This document shows positions 37,960-48,972 of a stretch of DNA of 64,000 bases, piece after piece; positions within the stretch are counted from its first letter, which is position 1, and every line of letters begins with the position of its first letter. Below the pieces are notes generated by a model that searched no databases, was not told where the DNA came from, and was given only the letters and a program-made list of their open reading frames with translations. A program made the translations under genes and the position numbers. The stretch covers positions 22,202,535 to 22,266,534 of the forward strand of contig NC_045149.1 in NCBI RefSeq assembly GCF_008831285.2, written 5' to 3'. The DNA is from Nymphaea colorata (Eukaryota; Streptophyta; Magnoliopsida; Nymphaeales; Nymphaeaceae).

Positions 37960-39830
37960 TTCTAGTAGAAAAGAAGTTGTATATCACGTTGTCATATAGG
38001 CATCTTAATATCTTGAAAAATAAGTCTACCACAATATGCTAACTTTTTTTGGCTTGGCATTACATGTTTTTTTGGTGTTTGAATGGCATCAAACAAATAA
38101 TGTTGCATGTACATATAAATTCTGATACAATATTACAGCCACCAATGGATTTGTCGACATGGGGTCGTTCAAATAGCGATAAACGAAATGGTAATTTCAG
38201 GTACCCAGTTTTCTGTGGTTAAAATACATTTTTAGTGGTCCGGATTCACCTTTCGGTTCTGACCGGCCGCGACCATTGTCCGTCCCATGTTCGTCCGCTT
38301 CCAGACCTCATAGTTCATAGCAGCTCTTATAATTTTCTCCATCCCTCAAGTATTAAGCCTGCTTTTCAATGATACTTATAAGATTGGGTTGTTGCAGTTA
38401 CCGGTGCCGTAAAATATTTGGCCTGCACTTTTTTGGTTGAGGGGCAGTTGAGTCACCGATCCGGACCAGAGGCCAGCTTCATTTACAGTAAATTTTGACG
38501 TGCTGTGTGGTCAGCCTGCCTGAACTGCTCGGCTCAAGTCAGTGCCATATCGTCCACCTTCCATGAATTCATCTTGAAAATTTTTCCTTTTGGTTTTTTG
38601 AAAGATGCGTTTCTTTTTTCTGATTCATAGACGATTTTGATTTCGATGACGTTCAGCCGATTCACTGAATTGTTTGGTTTCGGATTCGATTCAGAATTTG
38701 CTTTTTGGTAACATCGAGTCAAACAACTAAATTTGAAGAACATAAAACTTGCTTTTCAGCGTTCAATTGTTTGCAATTCAAGCAATCAATTGAGTAACAA
38801 AGAGCTTAGAATAACGCTTCTGGTAGTTCTGAAGTTAAGTTAGCCTGATGTCCTTTTCTTCTGTTCTTCTTTTTTTGTCAAGCAACAAAAACACAGAAGC
38901 GAAGAAAACTACCCACATGTTTTCTAGGTGGTTCGCCTCTAGTAAACTCACTGATTCTTTTGGGGTTGCAGTGGCTTCAGCATTCTCACTCTTCCCTTTG
39001 CCAAATTTTAGAAACAGGAAAGGTTCCAAACATATTTTGATTGATTGAAAATATGGAAAAGCCACAGAAATTTCTATGTTCATAGGGTATAATGTTATGA
39101 AGCTTATGAGTTGCACAATCACCATCAGCAACAACTAATACTGTCAACATCGGTTTTGAAGGTGAATCATTATATAAAATGATACAGAGAATCAGACTGC
39201 ATTGGGTTCAAATTCTATTGAATTGGGCTGAATCATCTTGTTTTCCAATTTTAAGAATAATTTACAATTAATTTAAACTATTTCAAGGAGCATATCATAA
39301 CTGATTGCAATCAATTTAAACAAATCTAGAAAATAAAGGATAAGTAAAATATGTAGTTTAATAACTTGGGAGCTCCTCTTATAATTCTCATACTCTTTAC
39401 TATTTTTGAGCATGTAACTCAGATTTAAACCTGCAGTTTTGCTGTAAAATAATAAATTTTAAAAGAAGTTGAAGGGGAAAATATTTGAATTTCTTTACAA
39501 GAAGAGCTTCTAAATGTTTCTCCCTCAAGCTCCTTAACTTGATGTCAATGAAATTTAAGGTTCGATCTTATATCAGCTTCGTTTGACATGTTAAATGTTA
39601 AAGTGGGGATTCTTAAAATGGATTTTTCAGCTGGTCTGAGAGATTTACATTTTAGTAAGCATCCGTTATCAGAGCAGCAAGATCCACGCTAGTTGCTGCA
39701 TCCTACTTACAAACATACGCTTTTCTGGTAATACAAAAAATTGGGCTCGTTTATACCAGGAAATGTGAACTTTAATAAAAGTAAGTTTAAAGTTTTTTTT
39801 TTAATGTTTATTTGAATTTACATGAAAATG
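36745..39830. other. COG6 3' flank and spacer
   Basis: COG6 3' UTR, then gene-free DNA. The open frames at 37275-37517 on both strands and 38534-39134 lack motifs and splice support. The notable content is the AT hairpin at 37882-37986. Confidence 0.55.
37882..37986. repeat. Long hairpin: 16-bp perfect inverted repeat around an (AT)n core
   Basis: ATATACAACTTCTTTT at 37882-37897 is the exact reverse complement of AAAAGAAGTTGTATAT at 37971-37986. Between them lies an (AT)n run (about 37900-37959) that is itself self-complementary, so nearly the whole 105 bp can fold into one stem or cruciform. It is either a tiny palindromic element expanded by microsatellite slippage or a hairpin-forming site. 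Confidence 0.85.
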
Positions 39831-39986
39831 AAAACGCCGTAGATCCGAGTGTTGAGTCGGTCAGAAGCAAAAGCAAGAGAACGAGGATTAGAGACAAGGG
39901 GATCTCTCTGCTGAGACGAGAGATGAGCGGATCTCACCTGGTTAAACGTTCGGGGAGGACGATGTTGCTCCTACCACGGTGAAAGT

Positions 39987-40034
39987 TCGGCGAATTATAA
40001 ACTCAATTAGTCGGCGAATTACAATCTAAATTAG
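39987..40034. repeat. 24-bp direct repeat, two copies
   Basis: TCGGCGAATTATAAACTCAA and its following TTAG recur at 40011-40034 with three to four differences. It lies in the upstream region of the transporter gene, about 170-210 bp before its start codon. Confidence 0.7.
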
Positions 40035-40100
40035 TAGGGTGACGTTGATGACTAGTCCGACGACCAAATCATGTACCACGCGATACAGTCACCAAATATA

Positions 40101-40125
40101 AGAGAGAGAGAGAGAGAGAGAGAGA
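40101..40125. repeat. (GA)n tract in the transporter leader
   Basis: About twelve GA units, some 70 bp upstream of the start codon at 40198, so probably in the 5' UTR or at the core promoter. Confidence 0.85.
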
Positions 40126-40197
40126 GGAGGCCGGCATTGAAGAAACGGTTCAAAAATGAATTAGCAGAAGGGTAACGAGGGGATCGGCTTAGGAAGC

Positions 40198-43100
40198 ATG
40201 AATTTGATGGTGGGCGGCGATGTTTGGAAGGCTCATGCAGCCATGGTTCTTATTCAGGTTAACAACGGCGTGTACCATGTTATCACGAAGTTGGCGCTTA
40301 ACGTCGGCATGAATCAGGTGGTCTTCTGCGTCTACAGAGATATGTTAGCGCTGTTCCTTCTCGCCCCATTCGCTTATTACAGAGAAAAGTATGACCTCTT
40401 TCAAGTTCTACTTGCATTTTTTTTTTTGGGTTAGGTTTGCCTTGTTTTTTTGTTGACCTTCGAAAGAGAAACCTGTGCCGCGCCCAACCTTGTGCAATCC
40501 GGATTTTGCTGATTTGCTTAATTGGTTGCTCATTTGAAGATGTTAGCTGATTTGCTTATTTGGTTAGTCATTTTGGGAGCTTAGTGTGTGAATTTAGTTT
40601 TTGGTAATTGATAATAAAAGCATGAGAAGAAATTTTCATGTTTGAATTTTCATCTTATACACGCACTTCTGTAGTTTGTATGATTTAGGTGATGCTACTA
40701 TCCCAAAAGGGGGGTATTTGTGGAATGCCCTTGTAATTCAGGATGCCTATTTTCTAAATTGTTGCAGCAAAGTGTGTGGTGTGTCTCCTAACATCATTTT
40801 AAATGTACTTTTGATTATATTATGTTGCTGTTAATAATTGGTAGCTAAGAAATGGAGTTAGAAGGAAGAATGAAATCACATGCTTATTATTTTATATGCA
40901 GAAGGACACGACCGCCCTTAACTCGTCAGCTTCTTGTGTCATTCTTCTTTCTTGGTCTAACTGGGTAAGAATTTATGCTTCTATTGTCCCCAAACAATTT
41001 TTCGTGTCTGGGCTGTGAAACATATTAATTTGTTAATGCCTGTATAGGATATTTGGAAACCAGCTTCTGTTTCTCCTTGGCCTTGGATACACGAGCCCAG
41101 CTTATGCTGCAGCTACACAGCCAGCCATCCCTGTGTTTACGTTTATATTGGCTACATTAATGGGGTAAAGACTGCAAATGTTCATCTCTTTTGGCTGATT
41201 GTGTTAGCCCTTAGGACCTCTATGCTGCCACCAATTCGATTGTCATCTCACAAACCTTTGTTGCCGCAGCACAGAGACTGTTAACTTACTTACAAATGAG
41301 GGGAAGATGAAGGTCTCTGGCACGATGATCTGTATTTCTGGAGCTGTACTGATGGCGACCTTTAGGGGTCCAGCAGTAATTGGTGATGGAGTCCTGGACC
41401 TTGATGCCCACAGTGATACAAGTGCAGTATCCCAAATAGAGACAGTTGGGTGGTCGAGTCATGGCTTGTTGGTATTTGGGCTTGAAAGATGGCATATTGG
41501 TGTCATTTGTCTCATAGCTAACTGCCTATGCATGGCCATATACCTGGCTTTACAGGTAAGTTGCATTTTATGTTCCCAGTGTCTTTTTTTGTGTCACTGT
41601 GTAGATCTAAGATTTTTAAATTGAATGAGAAAAAACATCAAACTACCCTCCACACTGGCTGAATGGAGCAATTTATTGGTTTTCATTGTTTTTGGCTGCT
41701 TGGAAGTATGATGCTTCCTTTGCGTTGACATTGGTTCTTACCTTCTCTTTTTGCTTTTCTGCACCTTTTGGTATGCGTCAACAGTCAATAGGTAGATTTT
41801 ACATGAATATTTGAATGTGTGTTCTGAAATTAGCTCGGGCTACTATACAAGGCATGATCACTATCTTTGTGTATGTAATATGACATTTTCTTTTGCCTAA
41901 ATTCTTTACCCTTTTCCATTCCATGCTCATCTGCATAAGTTAGTTTTCTGTTGTCCTGTTTCTCATATGCTTGTCTTGGTCGCAATAAACCTTAGCTACA
42001 CAAAAGGGTGATGTATATTATTGCTAGCTGCCAAAAGTTGGTTGTGTTTGGAGACATGGTTATGAGAATTGGGAGTTTTTTTTGGCTGATGTGGATGGCT
42101 TATTTTCTTTCTTTCACTTTGTTTCCCCTGAAGGCTTTAGCAATGATTGCAGGCTCCAGTTTTAGTGAAGTATCCTGCCAATCTGTCACTGACTGCATAT
42201 TCATATTTCTTTGGTGCACTGCTAATGGGATTTACTGGATTGTTTACAACCAGTGGCAATACAGATTGGACTTTATCAAAGTCTGAGGTGCTGGCTGTTA
42301 TATTTGCAGTAAGTCCTTACTTATGTTTCATCTGTAATCATTATGTCTGATGCATGACCGCTTCAAACATTTACTAAGCTTTCCTTCTCATTGGGTCCAA
42401 CAGGAGGAAATTTAATAAAAGATTTTTATGTTAAAATTTATATCTTCTGAATCCCATTGATGTGTGCTTTCCTTGTATTTCAATTACTTACATTTTTCTG
42501 GCAAATGATTCTAGACTCTTCTAACTGTTAGATATTTTAGTTTCCTTCTCACCCTGTGCTAATATACTAAGAGAATTTATTTTTTAGGGAGTTGTTGCAT
42601 CTGCTCTCAACTATTCGCTTCTGACTTGGTCCAATAAAATAATTGGTCCGACGTTAGTAGCATTATATAACCCACTCCAACCTCTGGCATCTGCTTTTCT
42701 GTCACGGATTTTTCTTGGAAGCACTTTATATTTGGGAAGGTAAGACTTCAGCACCAATTACTTCATGCAACTTTAATTGTCTTCTTATTGTGTCCATGAT
42801 TTGGATGCATGAACAGGCAGCACCAAAAAAAAAAAAAAAAACTTGGTATGACAACATTTTCAAAAGTTAGGATCTGGGACAGGAGGTGTGCAAATGCGCA
42901 TATAAAATTGATGACAAACTCTTAAAATGCACCTGTAAAACTCAAATAAGGAATTATGACCATACAAAGAAAATATATGAAGTTCATCATGAAGGATTGA
43001 TTGTGTCTGACAATTGTTGGACCGTGTCTATGAGATGTCCTGGTGTATTTGTGAAGTATGTTGTGTCAATGCAGGATATGTGCTAAGCGCCCACTTGACA

Positions 43101-44837
43101 TAGGATTCTTGCAACCACATTTTCGTTCTCTCAATAGTGAAGACCCATATTCTGATCCGTTCAGCTAATTGTGTTTTGAGATTCTTTGAGATCTAAATCT
43201 ACATCTAGTTCCATGAGTTTATTGAGCGTATTAAACTGCACAATTAGTTCATCATGTGATTAGGATAAATATCTCCCTCATTGGTATCATATCGTATCTG
43301 ACATGACACCAACATATCTGTATGTAAAGACAACCTTATATATATGGACAAATCATGGCTATGATTCTTGTTTGAGAGAGAGTTTCCTTGTAGGCTCATC
43401 AGCTACTTTTATGATAGTTGTGTTTGGTGTTACAATTTCCTTGCTACATTATAAAGGATGGTCAGGCAGAAGGGCATACAATGTTCATGGTTTTGGAATG
43501 TAAAAGATATTACATAATCTGTAGTCGTATATCACTGAAGTTGGTGCATAGGGCAGAAGAGATGCACATTATACTCTATGAGTGTAGGTTATGATGAATG
43601 TCTTCATTTGTCATTAAGAAATAAGTCCTGATATCTTGGGATAGCTTGTATTACATTGCGCACTGCTAGGTGTTCTGAGTACCTGTTTTTAAAATCCAGT
43701 GTTACTCTTGTCACCCTAGTCAGGCCGTGTACTGCGTTATAGTACTAACAAAGTTTTTGTCAAAACTGCTGAACCTATTCAGCACCTGTATCATCCTGTC
43801 CGTGACAACAGCGTTATGCAGTAATACCTTCCCCAATCTGTTAAGCTATTATTTGTGGCAGTGATTCATCTTTTCCTTGTCTTCTTCAAACTTTTCTTCA
43901 TTCCTTTCATATGGGCAGCAAAGTTACCTTACAAACTATGGAAAATTTTGTATAGGGTCTGAGGATGAACAGTGTCTTGACTGCTTTTAACTGGGATCAA
44001 TGGGCAAAGCCCATATGCTTTGATGAGATTTTTTGTCCATGGAAACAATTAGAACACATTCAACCCAGATAGAGTACCCCCATTATTTTGCTCTGCTTCT
44101 AGATTCATAGGGGGTCTTTCCTCATCAGATTGTGCAGGTGAGACACACTTGATTTTCTGGATATCCAATCAAATGAAACCATAGGCTGGATAAATTGCAC
44201 TTGCCTCGTGACCTTTTTTTCAACTCTGTTAGATTACATGCATGGTTGACATGACAAATTCTGGCTATCCTTGCTAGTTGCTTCTCTTTGGGGATTCCTC
44301 TTTTTCTTCTCAAAAATCTTGTTCTCTCTGATGGTAAGAGACTCCTTGATGAGAAAAAGACATTTCTGGGTTACGGTAACACGACACATGCTGCATGTTG
44401 AGAGAGATCAGATTGGTTCATAAGGTGGTCTTCAGTTTTTGACCTTATCAAGCATGCTCTTTTGTATTGTTGTCTTCTGCTTAAAGCAGAAGTTGCTCAC
44501 ATTACATGCCACACCACTGCTTTACTTGCTTTTCTCTTGGTCATGATCCATTATTCATCTCAATATTGTGTCAAGAATCAAGATAGATGTAAGGGGAAAT
44601 CAAAAAAGAAGGAAACTGATGGCTGTATCTGGTTCTGACAGTATTGCTGGTGGGGCTCTCATAATTGCTGGTTTGTATATTGTAACATGGGCACGGCACA
44701 GAGAGAGGGTGGCAGCTGTCTGTGCTGCACTCACGAACAGAGAATCTGAATCACATATGCATGAGGACGCACCACTTCTTAATAGTTCATTGCAATGGTC
44801 AACAACGAAGTCGTCAAAACAACCACATGAATGTTAA
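40198..44837 (+). CDS. WAT1-related (UMAMIT-type) EamA membrane transporter
   Basis: Multi-pass carrier of the plant drug/metabolite-exporter superfamily (nodulin MtN21/EamA). Relatives move amino acids or auxin across plasma membrane or tonoplast; the substrate here is not predictable. Exons: 40198-40388, 40902-40964, 41048-41164, 41270-41555, 42153-42308, 42588-42739, 44642-44837, all GT-AG; 386 residues. Ten hydrophobic spans are expected and largely visible. Motifs: [24 protein letters not shown] (first helix; split here as read), [92 protein letters not shown] and [18 protein letters not shown]. The long loop with [11 protein letters not shown] and the wording resemble the At5g45370/At4g19185 group. 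The C-terminus is a soluble tail (EDAPLLNSS). The last intron is 1.9 kb. Confidence 0.93.
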
Positions 44838-46340
44838 AGTGTAAATTTTATTTTCCTTTACTTCATGCCCATCCTACATATGTTCCAGTTACTTGGAGCT
44901 TCTGAAAATATAGGAAAACGGAGGTTCCCTTAAGCGCTCTGTGAACTTGGAAGCTATTTGCTTCTTTAAGAAGCTCTATTTGTAGTCCACTTGTTCATAT
45001 GAGAAATTCAACCTACATTCTTGTTATTATTAACTTGTAAAAAATCTGCATATAATAGATGCTCTTGCACAAAAGGTCAAAGTCGCATTCAAGGGAAACA
45101 ATTGTGGTTATTACGTTGATTCTTTGACTCGCGGTTTTTTGTTCTCTTTATTTGCTTTATGCTTTTCATGTGAATTTCTTCTTCTTTTAGAGGAGTTGCG
45201 ATAACAATATCTTATGAAATTAAGGAAGTTCGAATCTTAGAATTTATGGTTATGAAGTTATTCAAACCAGGGGCATGGTCCTAATTGGATTTGAGTATAT
45301 TATCCCTTTTATGAGTATAATACTTATCAAATTAATGGTACCCTTTTCTCTAAACTAAGATTGAACGTTTAGTACTTCGATCTAAACAAATTTTTTTGGT
45401 TTCTTATATGGAATCTTGTCCTACTTGCCTTGGCAGAGAGTTTTAATCTTAACGTGCCTTTGATTTGGAGTTTTCCACTGTTCAAGAGAGTGACTATATG
45501 CATATATAGATGTGAGTCTCTTTTGCACCAAATTGATTTATGGAAGGAGAGATATTCATGCATGAAAATGACTATGCATTAGTGAACCAAATGAACCGGA
45601 TCCACCAACAACCTTGGTCTCTGCCCTGACTTGAGGTAAGCCAGCGTGATCTGCTCAAAGCAATGTTGTGAAAACTGATTTCCATACGGCCCAAATCGGC
45701 AGGTCCTGAATCAGTTGTGAATCGGCTAAAAATATTGAAATAAATAACATATAAAACTCAAAAAAAAGAAAAGAAAAAGTACAAAAGACTACAGATATTC
45801 TGAAAATTAGTGGGTATGGAATCAAATCAGTTTGCCACCGATTGGATGTTGGGCGCTTCTGACAAGATCGGCAGAAACTTTGACCGACTGCTGCATTTAT
45901 ACTTTATTAGTCTGGTTCTTTTGAGAGGATAAAACAAGACTCGGAGTTAAGCTGTTGGATCAGGATGCTTTGAGATCCAAAACTATAGGTGGTCTGATCT
46001 GCTTTTCTTCTAGTCAGGGTAAGAGAGTTAGCCCTTGTGCATTGATAGGGTAGGCCGGCACCTCATTAGATGTAAGGATAGTGTGGGCCAGGACTGTTGG
46101 CGGGTTCTTGAATACAAGGGGGCGACGAGTTGGTGTCTTCTAGGTGACTAGTTCGGATCATGAGACTCTCAAAATTGCCCATCCATATTTTGCAGCCGAA
46201 CCTCGAAACCCACTGTCTTTTTTTGTGAGATTAAATGCTCTTAGCTAACAGTAACAATATGTTACAATCTTATGTATCTTCTCTAATGTTGAAGCAGATT
46301 ATGAAACAATATTCCAAGTAGCTCATAAATCTACTCTAAT
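44838..46340. other. Transporter 3' flank and spacer
   Basis: 3' UTR of the transporter then gene-free DNA; I see no supported exon. A segment at about 45660-45760 (CAGTTGTGAATCGGC...AAATATTG) has weak counterparts at about 60340-60385 and 58780-58860, suggesting an old dispersed repeat. Confidence 0.45.
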
Positions 46341-46347
46341 TGGATAC

Positions 46348-46451
46348 GGATAGACCCGGTTCAGCAAACCTGGATAGACCTGGTTCAGCGCAGCCTCTCT
46401 GAATAGGATCTGGATAGACCCAGTTCAGCGCCACTCTCTCTCTCTCTCTCT
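46348..46451. repeat. Three GGATAGACC...TTCAGC repeats followed by (CT)n
   Basis: The motif GGATAGACCCGGTTCAGC (with small variations) occurs at 46348, 46371 and 46411, then a (CT)n run ends at about 46451. A second (CT)n run lies at about 46531-46551. All are in the region just upstream of the PPR start codon. Confidence 0.8.
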
Positions 46452-46563
46452 AAACCAGAGCCATTTGCAATTCGAGACCATCGTCATCACTGCTTCTTGC
46501 TATCTACATTGCGACGCGTCGGAAGATCCGCTCTCTCTCTCTCTCTCTCTCTGGGACACAACC

Positions 46564-47487
46564 ATGAACTGCCAATCCCATAAACCCTCCTTCAATCCTC
46601 TGCAATTCCCTTCTTGCGCACCCAGGTTCCCGCTTGTGACGCTTCTCTCCTTCTCTCACGCGCTTCGTCGCAACCCATTTCCCCTCTCTCTCAACTCTTC
46701 ATTTACCCAAGTTCACAACTATGGCACCATTGATTATGAGAGCAGAGAGGCGTGGAATTGGAGGTCTCTCTACCGACGAATTGCGACCATGCGAGACCCC
46801 AACTTTGGTTCGTCATCCGTCCTGAATTGGTGGAGAAAAGAGGGGAGGAAGGTCTCTTCCTGGGAGCTACGCAGAATCATTAAGGAGCTCAGGAAATTTC
46901 GACGTTTCAAACTCGCTCTCGAGGTCGGTTCATATATTCCATTTTTAAAATTTGCTTCTCATCACTTTTGGTTGTGGATTTTTTTATCATCCGTATATGT
47001 TTGGTGGGGAGCAGTTCTTCCTGATTAGTTCACTTTCTTCCTTCATCTTGTGGCGTCTTCGTCCTGGATGGTTTGTCTGTATAATTTATTCCGGCTTTTT
47101 GTTCAATTATGTTCTTTTGTCTTTCTTCCCATTTCCTTTTTTTTTTTTTTTTTTTTTTTGAGAGAGAGAGATCTCACATGGGCCATTGAGTAAATCCTGC
47201 ATTTTTTACGTTTATAAAAAAGACTTTTCATAAATAATTATTACCAATGAGCTGCCTTGTATAATAATTTACTTGGAATTTTCTGTCTTAAAAAGTTAAA
47301 AATAGATTCAAATCACTTGCTTGAATTTATACTCAATGGGCCAGATGATCTCAGCTGGCTGGCTGTAGCAGGTGTAGCAAGTCCGACCTCTAGCAGACTC
47401 GAATTTTAGTTGGACGTCCATAAATTGGAACATTACGGGGTTTGGTATGACTTCATTTCACCTCAAATCTGACCTATGACAACTTTC

Positions 47488-47523
<36 letters not shown>

Positions 47524-48972
47524 TCTGATTTGTGAAAGTGATGCATGTAAGGCAAATGTATGTATGTGCATGTATAGATTTTAGTAACGATTTTTTTTTT
47601 CTTGAAAATTTCCTTTTAGATCATAACAAATAAAATGGGGACGCTTTGAAGGTGGACTACATGGAAGTAACTTTGCTAAAATAAACAGGGTAGTTTTTAT
47701 TGTTCAAATAACTTTGGAACACCTGATTTTTTTTGTGCCATTTCTATCATCACTATGATTTTGATTTATCTCAGTTACGGGAATGCTTATCTTCATTTCT
47801 GGAATTTCTTTCAGGTATATGACTGGATATTCGAACATTATAAAGATTTTAAAGTATCCTCAAGTGATATTGCAATTCAGTTAGATTTGATATCTAAAGT
47901 GTATGGTATTTCCGATGCTGAGGAGTTCTTTATGAGTTTGGCAGAAAATTCTAAAAATGAAAAAACTTACGGTGCTCTTCTGAATGCTTATGTCAATGCA
48001 AAAGCAAAGGACAAGGCTGAGGTTCTCATAAAGGAAATGAGATCAGAAGGTTATCTTTCTCACGCTCTTCCTTTTAATGACATAATGACTCTATATATGA
48101 AAACAAATGAATTTGAAAAGGTGGATTCTATGATCCAGGAAATGAGAAAGAGGAATATAGCCTTGGATATTTATTCATACAATATTTGGATAACAACATG
48201 TGCTGCCACGGCCAACACAGAGAAGATGGAAGAAGTGTTTAACCAAATGAAACTCGATAAGAATGTTAGTATCAATTGGACTACATATAGTACATTAGCT
48301 GCGATGTATGCAAGACTCGGCCTGTTTCAGAAAGCTGATAACTGCCTTAAGGAGCTTGAAAGTCGAATTTCTGGTCGTGACAGGAAACCCTATAATCATC
48401 TTATTAGCCTGTATGCAAATATTGGCAAAAAGGAAGAGGTTTATCGTATCTGGAAATCCTACAAAACAAGTTTTGAAAGCATACCCAATTCAAGCTATCA
48501 CTCTATGATGTCTTCGTTGGTTCGATTGGGAGACCTTAATGGTGCTGAAGAGGTTTATGAGGAGTGGGAGTTAAGTAAATCAACCTATGATCCCAGAATT
48601 TGCAATGTTTTATTGGCTTCTTATGTCAGAGAAGGGATGTTGGAGAAGGCTGAAATGTTTGTCGAGCATTTCTGCACAAGAGGTGGACGTTCGAACCCAA
48701 CCACATGGGAGATCCTTGCAGAAGGATTTATCAAACAGCAAGAAATAGAGAAAGCATTGTCAGCCATGAGTGAGGCAGCATCCATCAAGAAATTCCGGCA
48801 TTGGCAACCAAAACCCAAGAACGTTGAATCCATAGCAGAGTTGTGTAAGGAGAAAGGTGATGCAACCAGTGCTGAATTGCTAATAGAGATCCTGAGGAAG
48901 GTGAAATATTTAGATACTGAAACATACGATTCATTGACTAGAGCTTGTAATAAGTCAGGCAAGCCTGTTTGA
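46564..48972 (+). CDS. P-class pentatricopeptide-repeat protein, At1g02150-like
   Basis: Sequence-specific organelle RNA-binding protein expected to act in RNA stability, splicing or translation; the target is unknown. Exons 46564-46923 and 47815-48972 (GT-AG intron of 891 bp) give 505 residues. The first 50 residues are rich in Ser, Pro, Leu and Arg and low in acids, fitting an organelle transit peptide. From about residue 120, tandem 35-residue helical hairpins follow: AEEFFMSLAENSKNEKTYGALLNAY, KAEVLIKEMRSEGY, PFNDIMTLYMKTNEFEKVDSM, DIYSYNIWITTCA, NWTTYSTLAAMYARLG, RKPYNHLISLYANIGKKEEVYRIWKSY, SSLVRLGDLNGAEEVYEEWE and TWEILAEGFIKQQEIEKAL. This wording matches At1g02150-type P-class PPRs. 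There are no E/DYW motifs. I chose ATG 46564 (ACAACCATGAA); an upstream in-frame TTG at 46465 is not credible as a start. Confidence 0.93.

Noticed and set aside
37854-38042. Open frame with a long Ile-Tyr run
   Set aside because: It is the (AT)n hairpin read as protein.
42886-43503. Open frames in the last intron of the transporter gene
   Set aside because: The flanking exons 42588-42739 and 44642-44837 join in phase to a full EamA protein, so these are intron noise.
46465-46563. Upstream in-frame extension of the PPR protein
   Set aside because: It begins at TTG, reads through a (CT)n run as Ser-Leu repeats, and a well-placed ATG follows at 46564.
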